Part shown: positions 1 to 10,677 of the stretch, one piece after another
Layout of the letters: each line of letters opens with the position of its first letter
How positions within the stretch are numbered: the first letter of the stretch is position 1
Assembly: GCA_964057225.1 (NCBI GenBank)
Contig: OZ059897.1
Location: 13,268,001 to 13,332,000 of the forward strand
Length of the DNA stretch: 64,000 bases
Source of the DNA: Auanema rhodensis
Lineage: Eukaryota; Nematoda; Chromadorea; Rhabditida; Rhabditidae
Direction: 5' to 3'
Made by a program: the position numbers and the translations under genes
Notes under the pieces: generated by a model
What the model was told of the DNA's origin: nothing
Seen by the model: only the letters and a program-made list of their open reading frames with translations
The model's database searches: none

Positions 1-1028
1 TACAAGTTTTTCTTTTAAAATTGTCGATAACATCAACACTATCATTGTAATTTTTTTAATAAAATATCTCATATATGCTAACTATATTGTACTTACATAA
101 CATTCTAAAAGGAAATTCAACATATTTGACATGAGATCAAACATTAAAACAACCAAATCTAATAGAAACTCGAAACCATGCACAAGGTGATACACATGGA
201 GTATCAGAGGCTTGCACAGTAAGCAAGTATGAGCGTTTCGATCTTAAATTCGTCATAATAGTTTTTTTTCGAAAATATACAACATATTAAAATATAATTT
301 TAATATTTTAGATATATTTCCAAGATTATAATAATATATTTAATATAATAGTTCTATTATATACATCATATGATGTATGTTTTATATTATTGTATATATT
401 TTATTTTTATATAGTAATATACATATAAAGATAATTATTTAGTACTAATAATCTTGATCTGATTACAGTTAGTTCAATGATCGGTAAAATTATAATCATT
501 GGTTTTACTTTAAAAAATAAATAATAATATTATCAATTGATTTGACATTGAGAGTAATGAATGATACAACCGTATTGCGTCAATGAACAGTCAAAATTGA
601 TTAACATACAATAATTCTCGCGTCACATTTCACGTAATATGCTAATTTCTGAATATATACATACACATTATGGAATTTATGTTTTTATTTCTTCATGTAA
701 CTATATTTTTTTATATTTAATTTTTTTCTTATCATATACTTCTAATACGTTTTTTATAATTTTGCTCCTCCCCTTCCCCCAGGACATGCAGATGGACAAC
801 AACCCTAACCGGGAATAAGAGAAAAATGGGAGGGTATTGGAGTGATGCGAGAGGGCTGGCTGTGAGAATGGAAACTAGAGAAAGAGAAAGAGAGAGAGAG
901 AGAGGCGACTCCGCCTTCAAAATAGCCGGAAGGGCAATAGATAGGCCGGTCTGTGCTTCATAGCTGCAGCGTCTTATCGCTGATTCTTCTGACGGTGTGT
1001 ATTGCCATTCGTATGTCATGAGTCCTAG
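1..1028. other. AT-rich upstream region with a GC-richer block
   Basis: Positions 1-730 are AT-rich without recognisable genes. A GC-richer block at about 765-1020, including a GA microsatellite near 885-903, lies directly before the tentative signal-peptide exon at 1029. It could be its promoter. TCCTAG immediately before the ATG could serve as a trans-splice acceptor. Confidence 0.35.
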
Positions 1029-4000
1029 ATGACTACTTCTAACTGTTTGATTTCATCTACTGCTTTACTATTACTCTTTTATTTATTTATAAATATCAAA
1101 AGTGGTGAGAATTTCATTTATTTTTTGATTTTAAACCATTTTATTTGTCTTTGTTTGACTATGCTTGAAAAAATGAAACTCATTCAGACTAAAAATGAAG
1201 AAAATGGAGAAAATAATTTTGAATATTTCATTTAATTTCAATTTTACATACTTTGAATAAACTTCATATATGTAGCGAAATTCTGGATTTTTTTCTATTT
1301 GAGAAAAGAAATGAAAATGGTCATTTGGCTAACGTCTTAATGGAATATATTCAGTTTCCCAGGTCTATATTTCTTTTATTGTCAGACCAGAAAAACGACG
1401 AAATTCCGATAAAAAATTTGTTTTTTTTTTCTATTTCTTCCTTAGTACCGTTTTCTTCAGTCCATCATGAATTTTTCACAAGGACACATTGAGAAAAATA
1501 AATAAAAATTACTTTTTTTCTTGGACAACTATATGAATTTCTTGAGCTTTATTTCAAATATATCCAGTCTGACATCATCTTATTCATACCATTTCTATGT
1601 ATTTCTTCTAGATGTATAAATACTTTTTCTTTTAATCGTATCCATATCGGATCGTTGGCCGGAAAAAACCGGTTTGCCCAGGAATTTTGGGTCCCAATTC
1701 TAATTATTTCTTTCTATTTTGACGCCCAATTAAGATAACTAAACGATGACACGCTCTTTGAACACTTTGCAATTATGTTTTCTCTTTGTTAGCATTTTTT
1801 TGAACAAAAATAAGAAAAAGATGGAAGAAGCCGTTTTCTCTTTGTTTTATAAAGAGTTTGGCTAACACATACAGAAAAATATAAAAGAAGAAAGCTAAAC
1901 AATGAACTTTTTTTTCGAAATTTTCGTCTTTTTAAATTACATCAAAGAGTTATAAAAATAATAATAATGAAAGAAATAAAAGCGAATTTAATCATTGACA
2001 AGCAGGTTCAAATAAGTTTTTTTTCTCAAAAACTAAAAAATTTATATAATTATATTCATTTATTTATTCAAAAACTGATGAGCTTCATCTTTGCAAAGAT
2101 ATCGTATGTAAGGTTTGTATAGAAGGTAAAAAGGTTCTTCATTTCGTATATCTAAACATAGAATGTTAAATTATTCATCAGCATACAAACATTTCTAACG
2201 TAAAAAGATGTCTATCTTACATCATTTAGTTTGAATTATGGCTTATTCTAATTCATTTTTACATCTTCTTCATCTTCAATTTCAGACTAAAATATATATA
2301 TAGATAGATAGATGGATACATATGTATATACATATAGTATACAACATAGTTTGGTTATAATATATAATTTATAAGTTGAAATTATATTTCCTTGGCTTAT
2401 CTGCACACTGTTTACAACCTCAACATTATCATTTCTCAAATAAACGGCAACGTTTCCAAAGATTTCTTATCGTTTTGTTGATTTATTTAATTTTTTTACC
2501 ATCATCATTGAATTCAATGATGTATGAACGCTATGAACTCTAATTATTCTTAATAATTATTTTGATTTCATTTAGATTTTCTTCATAATAACACAAATAT
2601 ATGCAAACTATATCTATATATTACTTAGATTATTTATTTATTTATTATAATAATTTATAATTCAAAAACTTTTTTGCTCATTTTTCTCTCTAAATCCGTA
2701 CTTAGTTCATCAGGAATGCAAGCAATCTAAAATCGCCGGATCTCAGCTTTTTCCTTCCAGCATTTTCGTAACATTACTCATGAAAATACATAAAGAATAT
2801 ATAAAATTTATTCATTTTCTTAAAGTTTTTGATTATCATTCTTTTGTTTTCTACAATCACTTTTTTTATTTAATTATCAATGTAAATTCTGGATTTTTCA
2901 AAGAAAAGAATGATCTGTTAAAATAATTTTTGTGAAATGAAAATCTTAAATCACGCTCTCACTATTTCTCTTTATTGCCCTATAAATTCACTTGAATATG
3001 GACTTTAATCAATGGTTTTTGGAAACAGTAAAAGCAAAAAAGAATGTCTTCACATTGCTCAATATCAAAAGTATTATGTATTCTTTCAAAACTTCAAGAT
3101 GACAAAACCTTAAAAATGACCATTGAGGAACGTTTAAGGAATAACTGGATCCGTCAAGGCTCATAGCTTCTTCTCATTAAACAGAGAAACTTTTCATAAA
3201 ATAGTCTGGAAAGGCAATTTAGCTTCTGGTAACAGCCTATAATTTTCGTCAGCTATTAGTCCTTTGAGGTCTACGTTTAGCTCAACATGTGTGCGATTAT
3301 CTGTCTTCTTTTCCTTCTTCTTCTCCTCCCTCTTTCTGTTATTCCTTTCTATCTCTCGATGTCATGATGAGATGTTTCATATATAGAATGATTCAATGTA
3401 CATCGTTTGAATACAAATAATTCGATCAGATTAATGACAATTATGACGATGAACTCCCTACTGAACTTCATGATTGTCATCTCAAGTTGATGAGCTATCT
3501 AATGCCTGAACACAATTTAAAAATCTGAAATTACTTGTCCGGAAAGATGTCAACCTTAACGAGTTCGAATGCAGCCATGTCCGCAAACTAAGTTCTTTGT
3601 GTGAGAATGGATTTAATTTTGAAAACGACCACAAATTTTCCGGAAAGACGAGAATTTTCAAGACAAAGCTGACGTGCGCGAAGAATTTCTCTCTGTCGTT
3701 CAGTTATACCAATGTTTCTTAAAAGGAAAGAAATGGAAAAAATAAGATTTGTGACGAATTCACTACGGGACCATCTATCTCAAGCAATTGACATCTAGAT
3801 ACAGCACTATAACACATCTCGAATGAATTGATGAAAACTTTTTTGTCGTTTTCTTCTGAGATGTCATCCGATCTCACAGTTGTATCAGTAGGGTCCTTGT
3901 AACTATGAAAAGAACGATGAGTTTTGAGTGAAAATATTTCTCCTTCTTGATTATTATATTTCAAAGCTTCCGAAAGATTAATACTTCAATAATCTAGAAG

Positions 4001-7000
4001 ATAGAAAGAGAAATGATTCCAATCTAACTTCTATTATCTTGCCAGTAGTTTTGAACAAAGATGGCTGCAGGATGAGTGCCAAATCTCGGTGGATGGAAGC
4101 TTTTGAGTGACAATCAATGGCAACCCAATTACGGCCCATGACTTAAGATTGAACCATACATAGAAGCTCTTTAAAGAGAAAAAAGTTTCTTTAACAAGAA
4201 AGATTTTGATTTTTATAAGAAAAGATGTCACTTTATCACATATCCATCATGTAAATCTTGATATTGACGTGTATGAATGAGCAATGATATAAAGAAAATA
4301 TAGAATACATTTCTTAGTTGCAGTTCATTTCATTGAAAGAATCTTTTTTTTTATTCTATCTTTTATAGAAATTTTATTTTTTTTATGCAAAATATATAGC
4401 TCAATAGCCAATAAAATATATATTTATATTTTCATATAGTATATAGTTTACATGTTTTTCATATTCCAATCTACTTCTTTCGAATTTGATGGCATCTAGA
4501 TGAATAAGATGAAATTGAAATAGTGAAGGGCAATATTTAGAAGATAACCTCCTCATCGACTACACGTCAAATCTGAATATAAATTCCTCAGGGCATTGTT
4601 TGTCGTTGGTAGGGCCTTAGTTGGACTTGAGTTGATATTTATGTGTTTGAAAAAGGGAAAGATTAAATGATTTCCAGTTGATAAAATACTAAACAAAACC
4701 AAAAAAGGTCATTTTTAATTTTTATTTTTCAGTTTCAACATGTAAGTTTCCATGGGTTCACACATGGCTTGAAAATGAAAGAGTTGTAAATGTCACTCTT
4801 CATCACTTTGGAATTCATGGACAATGTCGTGAGAGGAATAATGATGAATACCTGCTCACAAGTCCAACGTAAGATACCAAAAATATTTATTTGTTTTTAT
4901 TTTTTTGAAAAAAAAAATTAAATTTCTGTTTTTAGAAGTAGAGGAAATTGTTTTCGATGTCTAATAGCTTTTCCTGTTCACCATAATGTTTTACAATATA
5001 AAATTAGTAAGTATTTTATAATTAAATTAACAATTAAAATTTAAAAAAAACTAGAAAAATCAATTTCTCATATAATTAAATAAAAAATATATTTTTCAAA
5101 TATTTGTCATCCACCTTTTCATTATCTGTTATTTAGTTCCAATAAATCATGACCACAAGGTCGAATTCTCTATAAAAACGATTAGAATTGGTTTAAAAAA
5201 GTGTCTATTGAATTGAATAAGCATTGGGTCAACAGAAGAAAATAAATTAAAAATTTTCTTTTTGAGAATGAGAGACCTTGTTGATGATGGCGATGTCGGT
5301 GTGGTAGGGTAAAGTAGGGTAGAATGTCTAAGGGGGTCCTTATACTAGTCGTTCATATTCATCAGAGTAATCAGATATCTTCATAAGTGTTCGGATACTA
5401 ATTTCAAATTGTACTTATCTTCGAGTTAGTTAATGGAAATCCCATTAAACTTTTCCATTAATCTTCCATCTATCACAAGTTCATGAAAAACTTTTGTTTC
5501 TAAACATGAGAAAGCCTTCCAAGGGTATTGAAAATTTCTGGATGTTTGTTGCTGTAGTGCTGATGACTCAAACATGCTCAGAAGAATCTAAGCGACAGAT
5601 TGATCATCCAAATAGATTCAGGCCATTGGCGGTTTTTCCAATTTTATTAGAATCAAAAGTATGTTATATACTATAATAGATTTTATTCCGTATGGGACCA
5701 TAAATAGTAAATATGGCCATTGCTCTTTATATTCTATCTATATCATATGCTTTGCTGTTGATATTTCTCTAGATGTATTAATAGAGAAAATTAAAAGAAG
5801 TGCCGACAGTCTCCCTTGGGTTTGACCTCAAAAGGCAAAACATAATGTTATGAGGGCTATTATACATAAATATCATTCAGCTTTTCCCATTTTTAAAAAG
5901 AAAATCATTCGTTTCCGGGATTTTATTTAAATAATATTCAATTTTTCTTTTCTTTTTCAGCTCGATGCATATTTGACGATAAAATGACTGTGAATAAATG
6001 TCGTGATCATTTTAATGGTGATTATCCATTACATACAATGTTTAGAAGTAAGTTAAAATTATTAATTTAAATTTATATTTTAATAAAATTAATATTTTTT
6101 GTATTTAAATATAATATTTATAATAATTAATAAATAATTCTCATCAAATCACGTCACGCAGATTCACGTGAATATTTCAAATTTTCATTTTTAAGTATTT
6201 TTCTAGTAATGAACGGTTGATTCACATTTGAGAATATTATTGATTCAAAAATTTATTATTAGATTATATATTGTTTATTATAATTATAGATTAATATTTG
6301 TAAATTATAGAAATTGTTATAGTTCTTAATATATTTAGAATATTTATTAAATTGATAGAAAAATCAACTTATAACATAATGATATATACTAATATACATA
6401 AAGTATTCTTTAAAAATAATTATGGTAATTTAAATCACTTTGATTCATGTTATACTAAGAAATGGAATAATATTTTATAAGAATAATATTATAATCTTAA
6501 TCCTTTTGAAACATTATATACATATGTATGTACATGTATCATATAGAATAGATCAAAAGATAGAAATATTATAAAACAGATTGTATTTGAACATTTCAAT
6601 CACTTAATAAAAGAAAAAAAATTATTTTTATTCATTTTCAGAAGATGCCACTACTGTTTCTTGTCCATTACAACTGCCACTCTCGTTTACATACTTGGAT
6701 AGTAAAGGTGTTTGTAGCAGTAGAACTTCAACTATAACAAGGTTCCTAGGAGAAATATATTTAACTTAATGTTTTTTCAATTTCAGATGCTCTAAATGGA
6801 ACCAACTTTCTTTGAATTTCCAAGCTTGTCCTGAAAATCCTAAGCGCGAATCAAGTGGTAAGTACAAAGCATTCTTTGGCTAAATTTTGAAATTAATGAT
6901 GTAATCGCTCAATTCGGACTTAAATCTCTATTAATCCACTCGAGTCTATTAGGTTTTGATTGAGCTTAATCTCTTATTGCCTCTTAATTCGATCTCATCT

Positions 7001-7357
7001 CCAACAACATGATGTGTTTCATTCTTTTGTCGGTCAGTTATTGCAAAGATTTTGATATTCTGGAGTGAATACACCGATTGAACATCATGTAATGTGTCAT
7101 ATGCTTGTCTCATTCCAAATGGCAAAGAGTATATACAGCACTCATAGAAGCATGCGGTCAGTCAGAAGTAGATCAGATTATTGTGACAGATAGATGAAAT
7201 GACTACCGGAATTAGACAGATGGACAGATGATGAGCAGAAGTAGTAGAATAAGATCGAGGGAAAATACATATGTGAGAATCTGAAAGAGGTTAAGAAAGA
7301 ATGGAAAATGAGTTATGAAAAGACTAAGAGAGAAGAAGTTCATAGAGGAATGAGAAC

Positions 7358-7401
<44 letters not shown>

Positions 7402-9390
7402 ATATAGATACGCATATACGTAAACATGTATATACTTTACGGGACCTACATAGTAAAGAATAGAGAAACTATAGGCGCGGGATGAGAGCGATTTCTTCAT
7501 CTAATTATCAGAACATGCTCTCACTTCATCCTTTGAAAGGATAGCTGTAGTCGAAAAGAACTTTCAATTTGTACACATTCATCAGGGATTTGTAGTCAAG
7601 TTTCGGGTCATTCTTTAAAGAATTTTTAATATAAAAGCGAAAACCGTTCAAATAAACTCTTTGTGATGTTCATAAATCTCCTCCAGAAGCTTATTGAATG
7701 TTTGAAGCATATAAGATCTTTTCAATATAAGTGCTCATCATGTATTGAGATATGAGACATAGTAGTTGTAATGAACTTCCTTTGTCATGATCATCATCAT
7801 CATTTGAAAGTTTAGGGTTAGAAATAGAATTCTTTTTTTTTCATTTATTTCATGAGGAAGTTCATATTCAATAACTTCATTTTAGTATCAGAATTGGAAT
7901 GTATCGGAACATGGCAATCGTTTGGACAACATTTTTTTGCTGCAAGACTGGGAACTTTACGAGGAGAAGAACACAGATGTTTTGTAAGAATCTAATCTTA
8001 ATCCGTTTACCAAATAAATTATTTCAATTCAGATTCATGAAAAATCAAGTTCAACATCTGGCCGTTTGGGTATTTCAGCTGATGCCGGATGTCAAGAATT
8101 AACTCATATTGGTGATGCTACTATGACTTTAAATTTCAAACAAGGTTCTTCAATACAATATTGAAGTTGAGCTGATTTGCACAATTTAGAAGCTGAAACT
8201 GAAAGTTTTTGCGAATTTCCTGGTTATATGTGGAAGCATGATCATCGAAAATGGAAAAATGATTGGAATAGTATGGCTAAAAACAAGGATCATCATGTAC
8301 ATCGAGGTTTCAAAGAATGAATAGAGGAATTTTACCCTTTTTCGGTTATTTTAAGGTAGTTGGTATTCTCATTATCATAATAGAAATGATACAATTTGGA
8401 CATGTTTGAATAGGAAAGATCGACATTCAGAACATTATTTTAGAACTTATGTTCAAAAAGGATGTTTAACAGGATATCAATGTGTTCGAGTAAATATAAA
8501 TATAAATTATATATTTTATATAACTATATACTTATAGGTTAAAAAAATTAAAAAACATATAGTTGAAGTTAGTTATGGTCCTATTAGTCAAGAAGAGTTT
8601 TTGGATGATTGTACTGATATGGCAATTGCTCAAAGAGATACATTAGTTATGCCAGGCCATAAAGTATTGAAAATTTATTATAATTTTATATTTAATTTTT
8701 GAATTTTAGGAAGCTTGCTCTCCTAAAACTCGATTGTTCACTCCTTCTTGTGCAGATGTTCCTGCTATTTCCATAGGTTGTCAACCTGGCACTCTTCAAA
8801 TTTTACGTTCATGTAGTACTCTACGAGCAGGTAATTCAATAAGGTTTTCTCACATAATTTGATAAATAACTTAACTTCAGAGAATTTTGAATGTATTGGG
8901 CATTTTGAAGAAAATTTCCAACGTTTAATGATAATACGAAGTGAAGAAACCGGTCAACTAATGTGTATGGTGTGTTTTTAATTTAAAACAAATTATTTTA
9001 AATTTATATAATAATAAATAATTTTCTGTTTCATTAATGCAGTAATTTTTCTTGAATTCAGGCTCACATGACTCATCCTATCAATCTGGTTAGAGTTTTT
9101 GATTTTCGAGCATGCCATCCTGATGCGATAGAAGGAGAACCTCCAAATGTTTTTATGAATATATCAAAAACAGGTTAGTTTGTTAAATTATTTATTTTCA
9201 AGAAGAAAAAAAGCTTTATCTTTGCAAAAACAAAATTTGAATTTCTTCAGAACACTGCGAAGGATCATTGTTGGCTGGATTTTTATCATCATCGTCATCA
9301 ACTTCATCATTAACATCTACCTCGTTTAATATTTTATTTTTAACTACACTAATATTTTTTATTTTATTACAAGGTGTTTTTCTTCAATGA
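1029..9390 (+). CDS. GPI-anchored Cys-rich surface protein, DUF7042/7043/7044-type
   Basis: Exons 1029-1104 (tentative), 4733-4868, 4936-5006, 5961-6047, 6642-6741, 6787-6857, 7892-7983, 8033-8144, 8190-8306, 8356-8489, 8538-8663, 8710-8830, 8881-8969, 9062-9173, 9251-9390; all phases fit, giving about 527 aa. The mature part begins CKFPWVHTW and continues with GNCFRC, HHNVLQYK, CRDHFNGD, LHTMFR and ECIGTWQSFG. This is the spaced-Cys pattern of the metazoan DUF7044/7043/7042 extracellular family, whose function I do not know. The protein ends in a Ser/Thr-rich linker and a hydrophobic tail (FNILFLTTLIFFILLQGVF) with no charged stop, so a GPI signal is likely. The 1029 exon encodes a good signal peptide and ends in phase 1 at a GT donor, matching the 4733 exon. 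It lies 3.6 kb upstream, across an antisense gene, so the start is uncertain. Exons from 4733 on are solid. A poly(A) signal AATAAA lies near 9542. Confidence 0.75.
1105..3530. other. AT-rich non-coding stretch (putative first intron, part 1)
   Basis: About 2.4 kb with no convincing exon. It holds short T-rich and TA-rich runs. Short open frames at 1253-1492 are low-complexity and lack splice support. Confidence 0.4.
3531..4141 (-). CDS. Unrecognised multi-exon gene nested antisense (5' end unresolved)
   Basis: Exons on the minus strand: 4141-4057, 3983-3756, 3717-3633, 3587-3531 (stop TAA). Lengths and phases agree across all three introns (73, 38 and 45 bp), which is unlikely by chance. 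If translation starts at the ATG at 4139 the product is 150 aa, beginning MGRNWVAID. Otherwise exon 4141 accepts a phase-1 upstream exon. The middle is acidic and Ser/Thr-rich; the third exon is basic and Arg-rich (TERQREILRARQ); the end is ELVKVDIFPDK. I see no signal peptide, membrane segment or family motif and assign no function. It lies inside the proposed first intron of the plus-strand surface-protein gene. It could be the 3' part of a larger gene reaching towards 4600, or a remnant. Confidence 0.45.
7360..7397. repeat. (GA)n microsatellite
   Basis: An uninterrupted run of about 19 AG units inside the 1-kb intron (6858-7891) of the surface-protein gene. Confidence 0.9.
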
Positions 9391-10111
9391 TCTCTACTTT
9401 TTTTTCTTCTGTTAACTTCACGGGTTATTGCTCATCTAAATTGCTCGGTTAAGTGATATTTCCTTGTGTGATTATTTATCATTAAACCTAATATTATACT
9501 AGTCTTAAAGATATTGTATGTTATAGCTAATATAAACTAGAAATAAATTTTATTTTAAAATAAGTTTGAAATCATTTTAAAATCTTTCATAAGGCACTAA
9601 AAGTTTCACAAGAATAATCAACGGAAAGTGAATGAAAATTATCCAAAAAAAAAAATGAAAAGACAATTAAGAAAATGGTACACAAATACCAAATAATGGT
9701 ATTATCATTGAGCAAGAATTCAGGTGTATATAAATGAAAGAAAATAATAATATTACAATTCAAAATGATTTTTTCTAATTCAGGATACCCTTAGTTTACA
9801 TTTTTGTTTGTTTGATCAATTATATTATAAAAATACAAATAGTCTTATAATATCAATAAGTACAAAGAAGAATTAAATTATAAGATAATATGATATATAC
9901 ACAAAAGGCAAGTGTTGATACATAGCTGATTCTTTGAAAGTTTCAGTTTTTCTTAAAAATATTTGAAGACGAATTTCAATTAAGTGTTAAATGAACTTTG
10001 GAAAACAATCTTGATTTTCTTTAAAATATTGTTTAATCAATATCCAATTGATATTCATTAAACGGAGATAAGATATGATATTATGGAGCTGTATCGACGT
10101 CACAATTTTCT
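9391..10111. other. Intergenic, 3' flank of the surface-protein gene
   Basis: AT-rich; AATAAA near 9542 is the likely poly(A) signal of the upstream gene. No other feature seen. Confidence 0.5.
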
Positions 10112-10453
10112 ATGCCACTTGATCAACAACCACTGGATGTTGCAGAGTATCAATCACATCAGCTTGATGTTGCTTCTGTGGCTAGTACGGTGACTGCGGG
10201 TGTGATTACAGCTACACCACCAGTGGCTGCTGATGCAGATGACGAGATCACAGATGGCGACGATGACATGGAGACGGTTGAGGAGGAGGAAGACGATGAT
10301 GCTGAGCATGAGGTAGCTGGAAGCTCATTACTTGCCCCGACCTCGGCCACGACCACGGCCTCGTCCTCTCCCGCAATGTTTGCCACTATGCGCGACAGAC
10401 GGTCCAGCGATGTCCGTTTTCGACCCTCGACTGAAAGATTGCTTTGTAAATAA
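10112..10453 (+). CDS. Candidate single-exon acidic protein, unrecognised
   Basis: An ATG-to-TAA frame of 113 codons that is much GC-richer than its surroundings. The predicted protein has an Ala/Val/Thr-rich first half, an acidic cluster (ITDGDDDMETVEEEEDDDAE), a Ser/Thr/Ala stretch and a basic end with RDRRSSDVRFRPSTERLLCK. No signal peptide or known domain is visible. It lies between the 3' ends of the plus-strand surface protein and minus-strand hlh-1. The complementary strand also carries a Ser/Ala-rich 75-codon frame, so strand and coding status are unsure. GTAAAT near the end could be a donor (CTTT|GTAAAT), making this a first exon. Confidence 0.3.
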   Translation: MPLDQQPLDVAEYQSHQLDVASVASTVTAGVITATPPVAADADDEITDGDDDMETVEEEEDDDAEHEVAGSSLLAPTSATTTASSSPAMFATMRDRRSSDVRFRPSTERLLCK

Positions 10454-10677
10454 GGAAGTTCAGGTTAAATGAAGAGTAATTTCAAAATTTTCAATTTAGA
10501 GATCACGGCTAATGGGTTAGAATTGATTCTGATGAACACAAGAGGGTAAAGGTTGATGACGACATTATGCTTTCAGGCAAACTACAACTCAGCTTACAAA
10601 AAAATAGAAATGAAGATTCAATCACAAGGAGATAAGGATGAATCTTATCGACAGATTTTTATCATCGCCATCGTATA

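Noticed and set aside
732-1019. Minus-strand 95-codon frame near the start
   Set aside because: Its Ser/Leu run is a GA microsatellite read antisense, and there is no splice or homology support.
5494-5676. Plus-strand frame MRKPSKGIENFW... with a GTATGT donor as an extra exon of the surface-protein gene
   Set aside because: It lies in an intron whose flanking exons already join in phase 1; no good acceptor precedes it and no family similarity is seen. Kept only as a remote alternative first exon.
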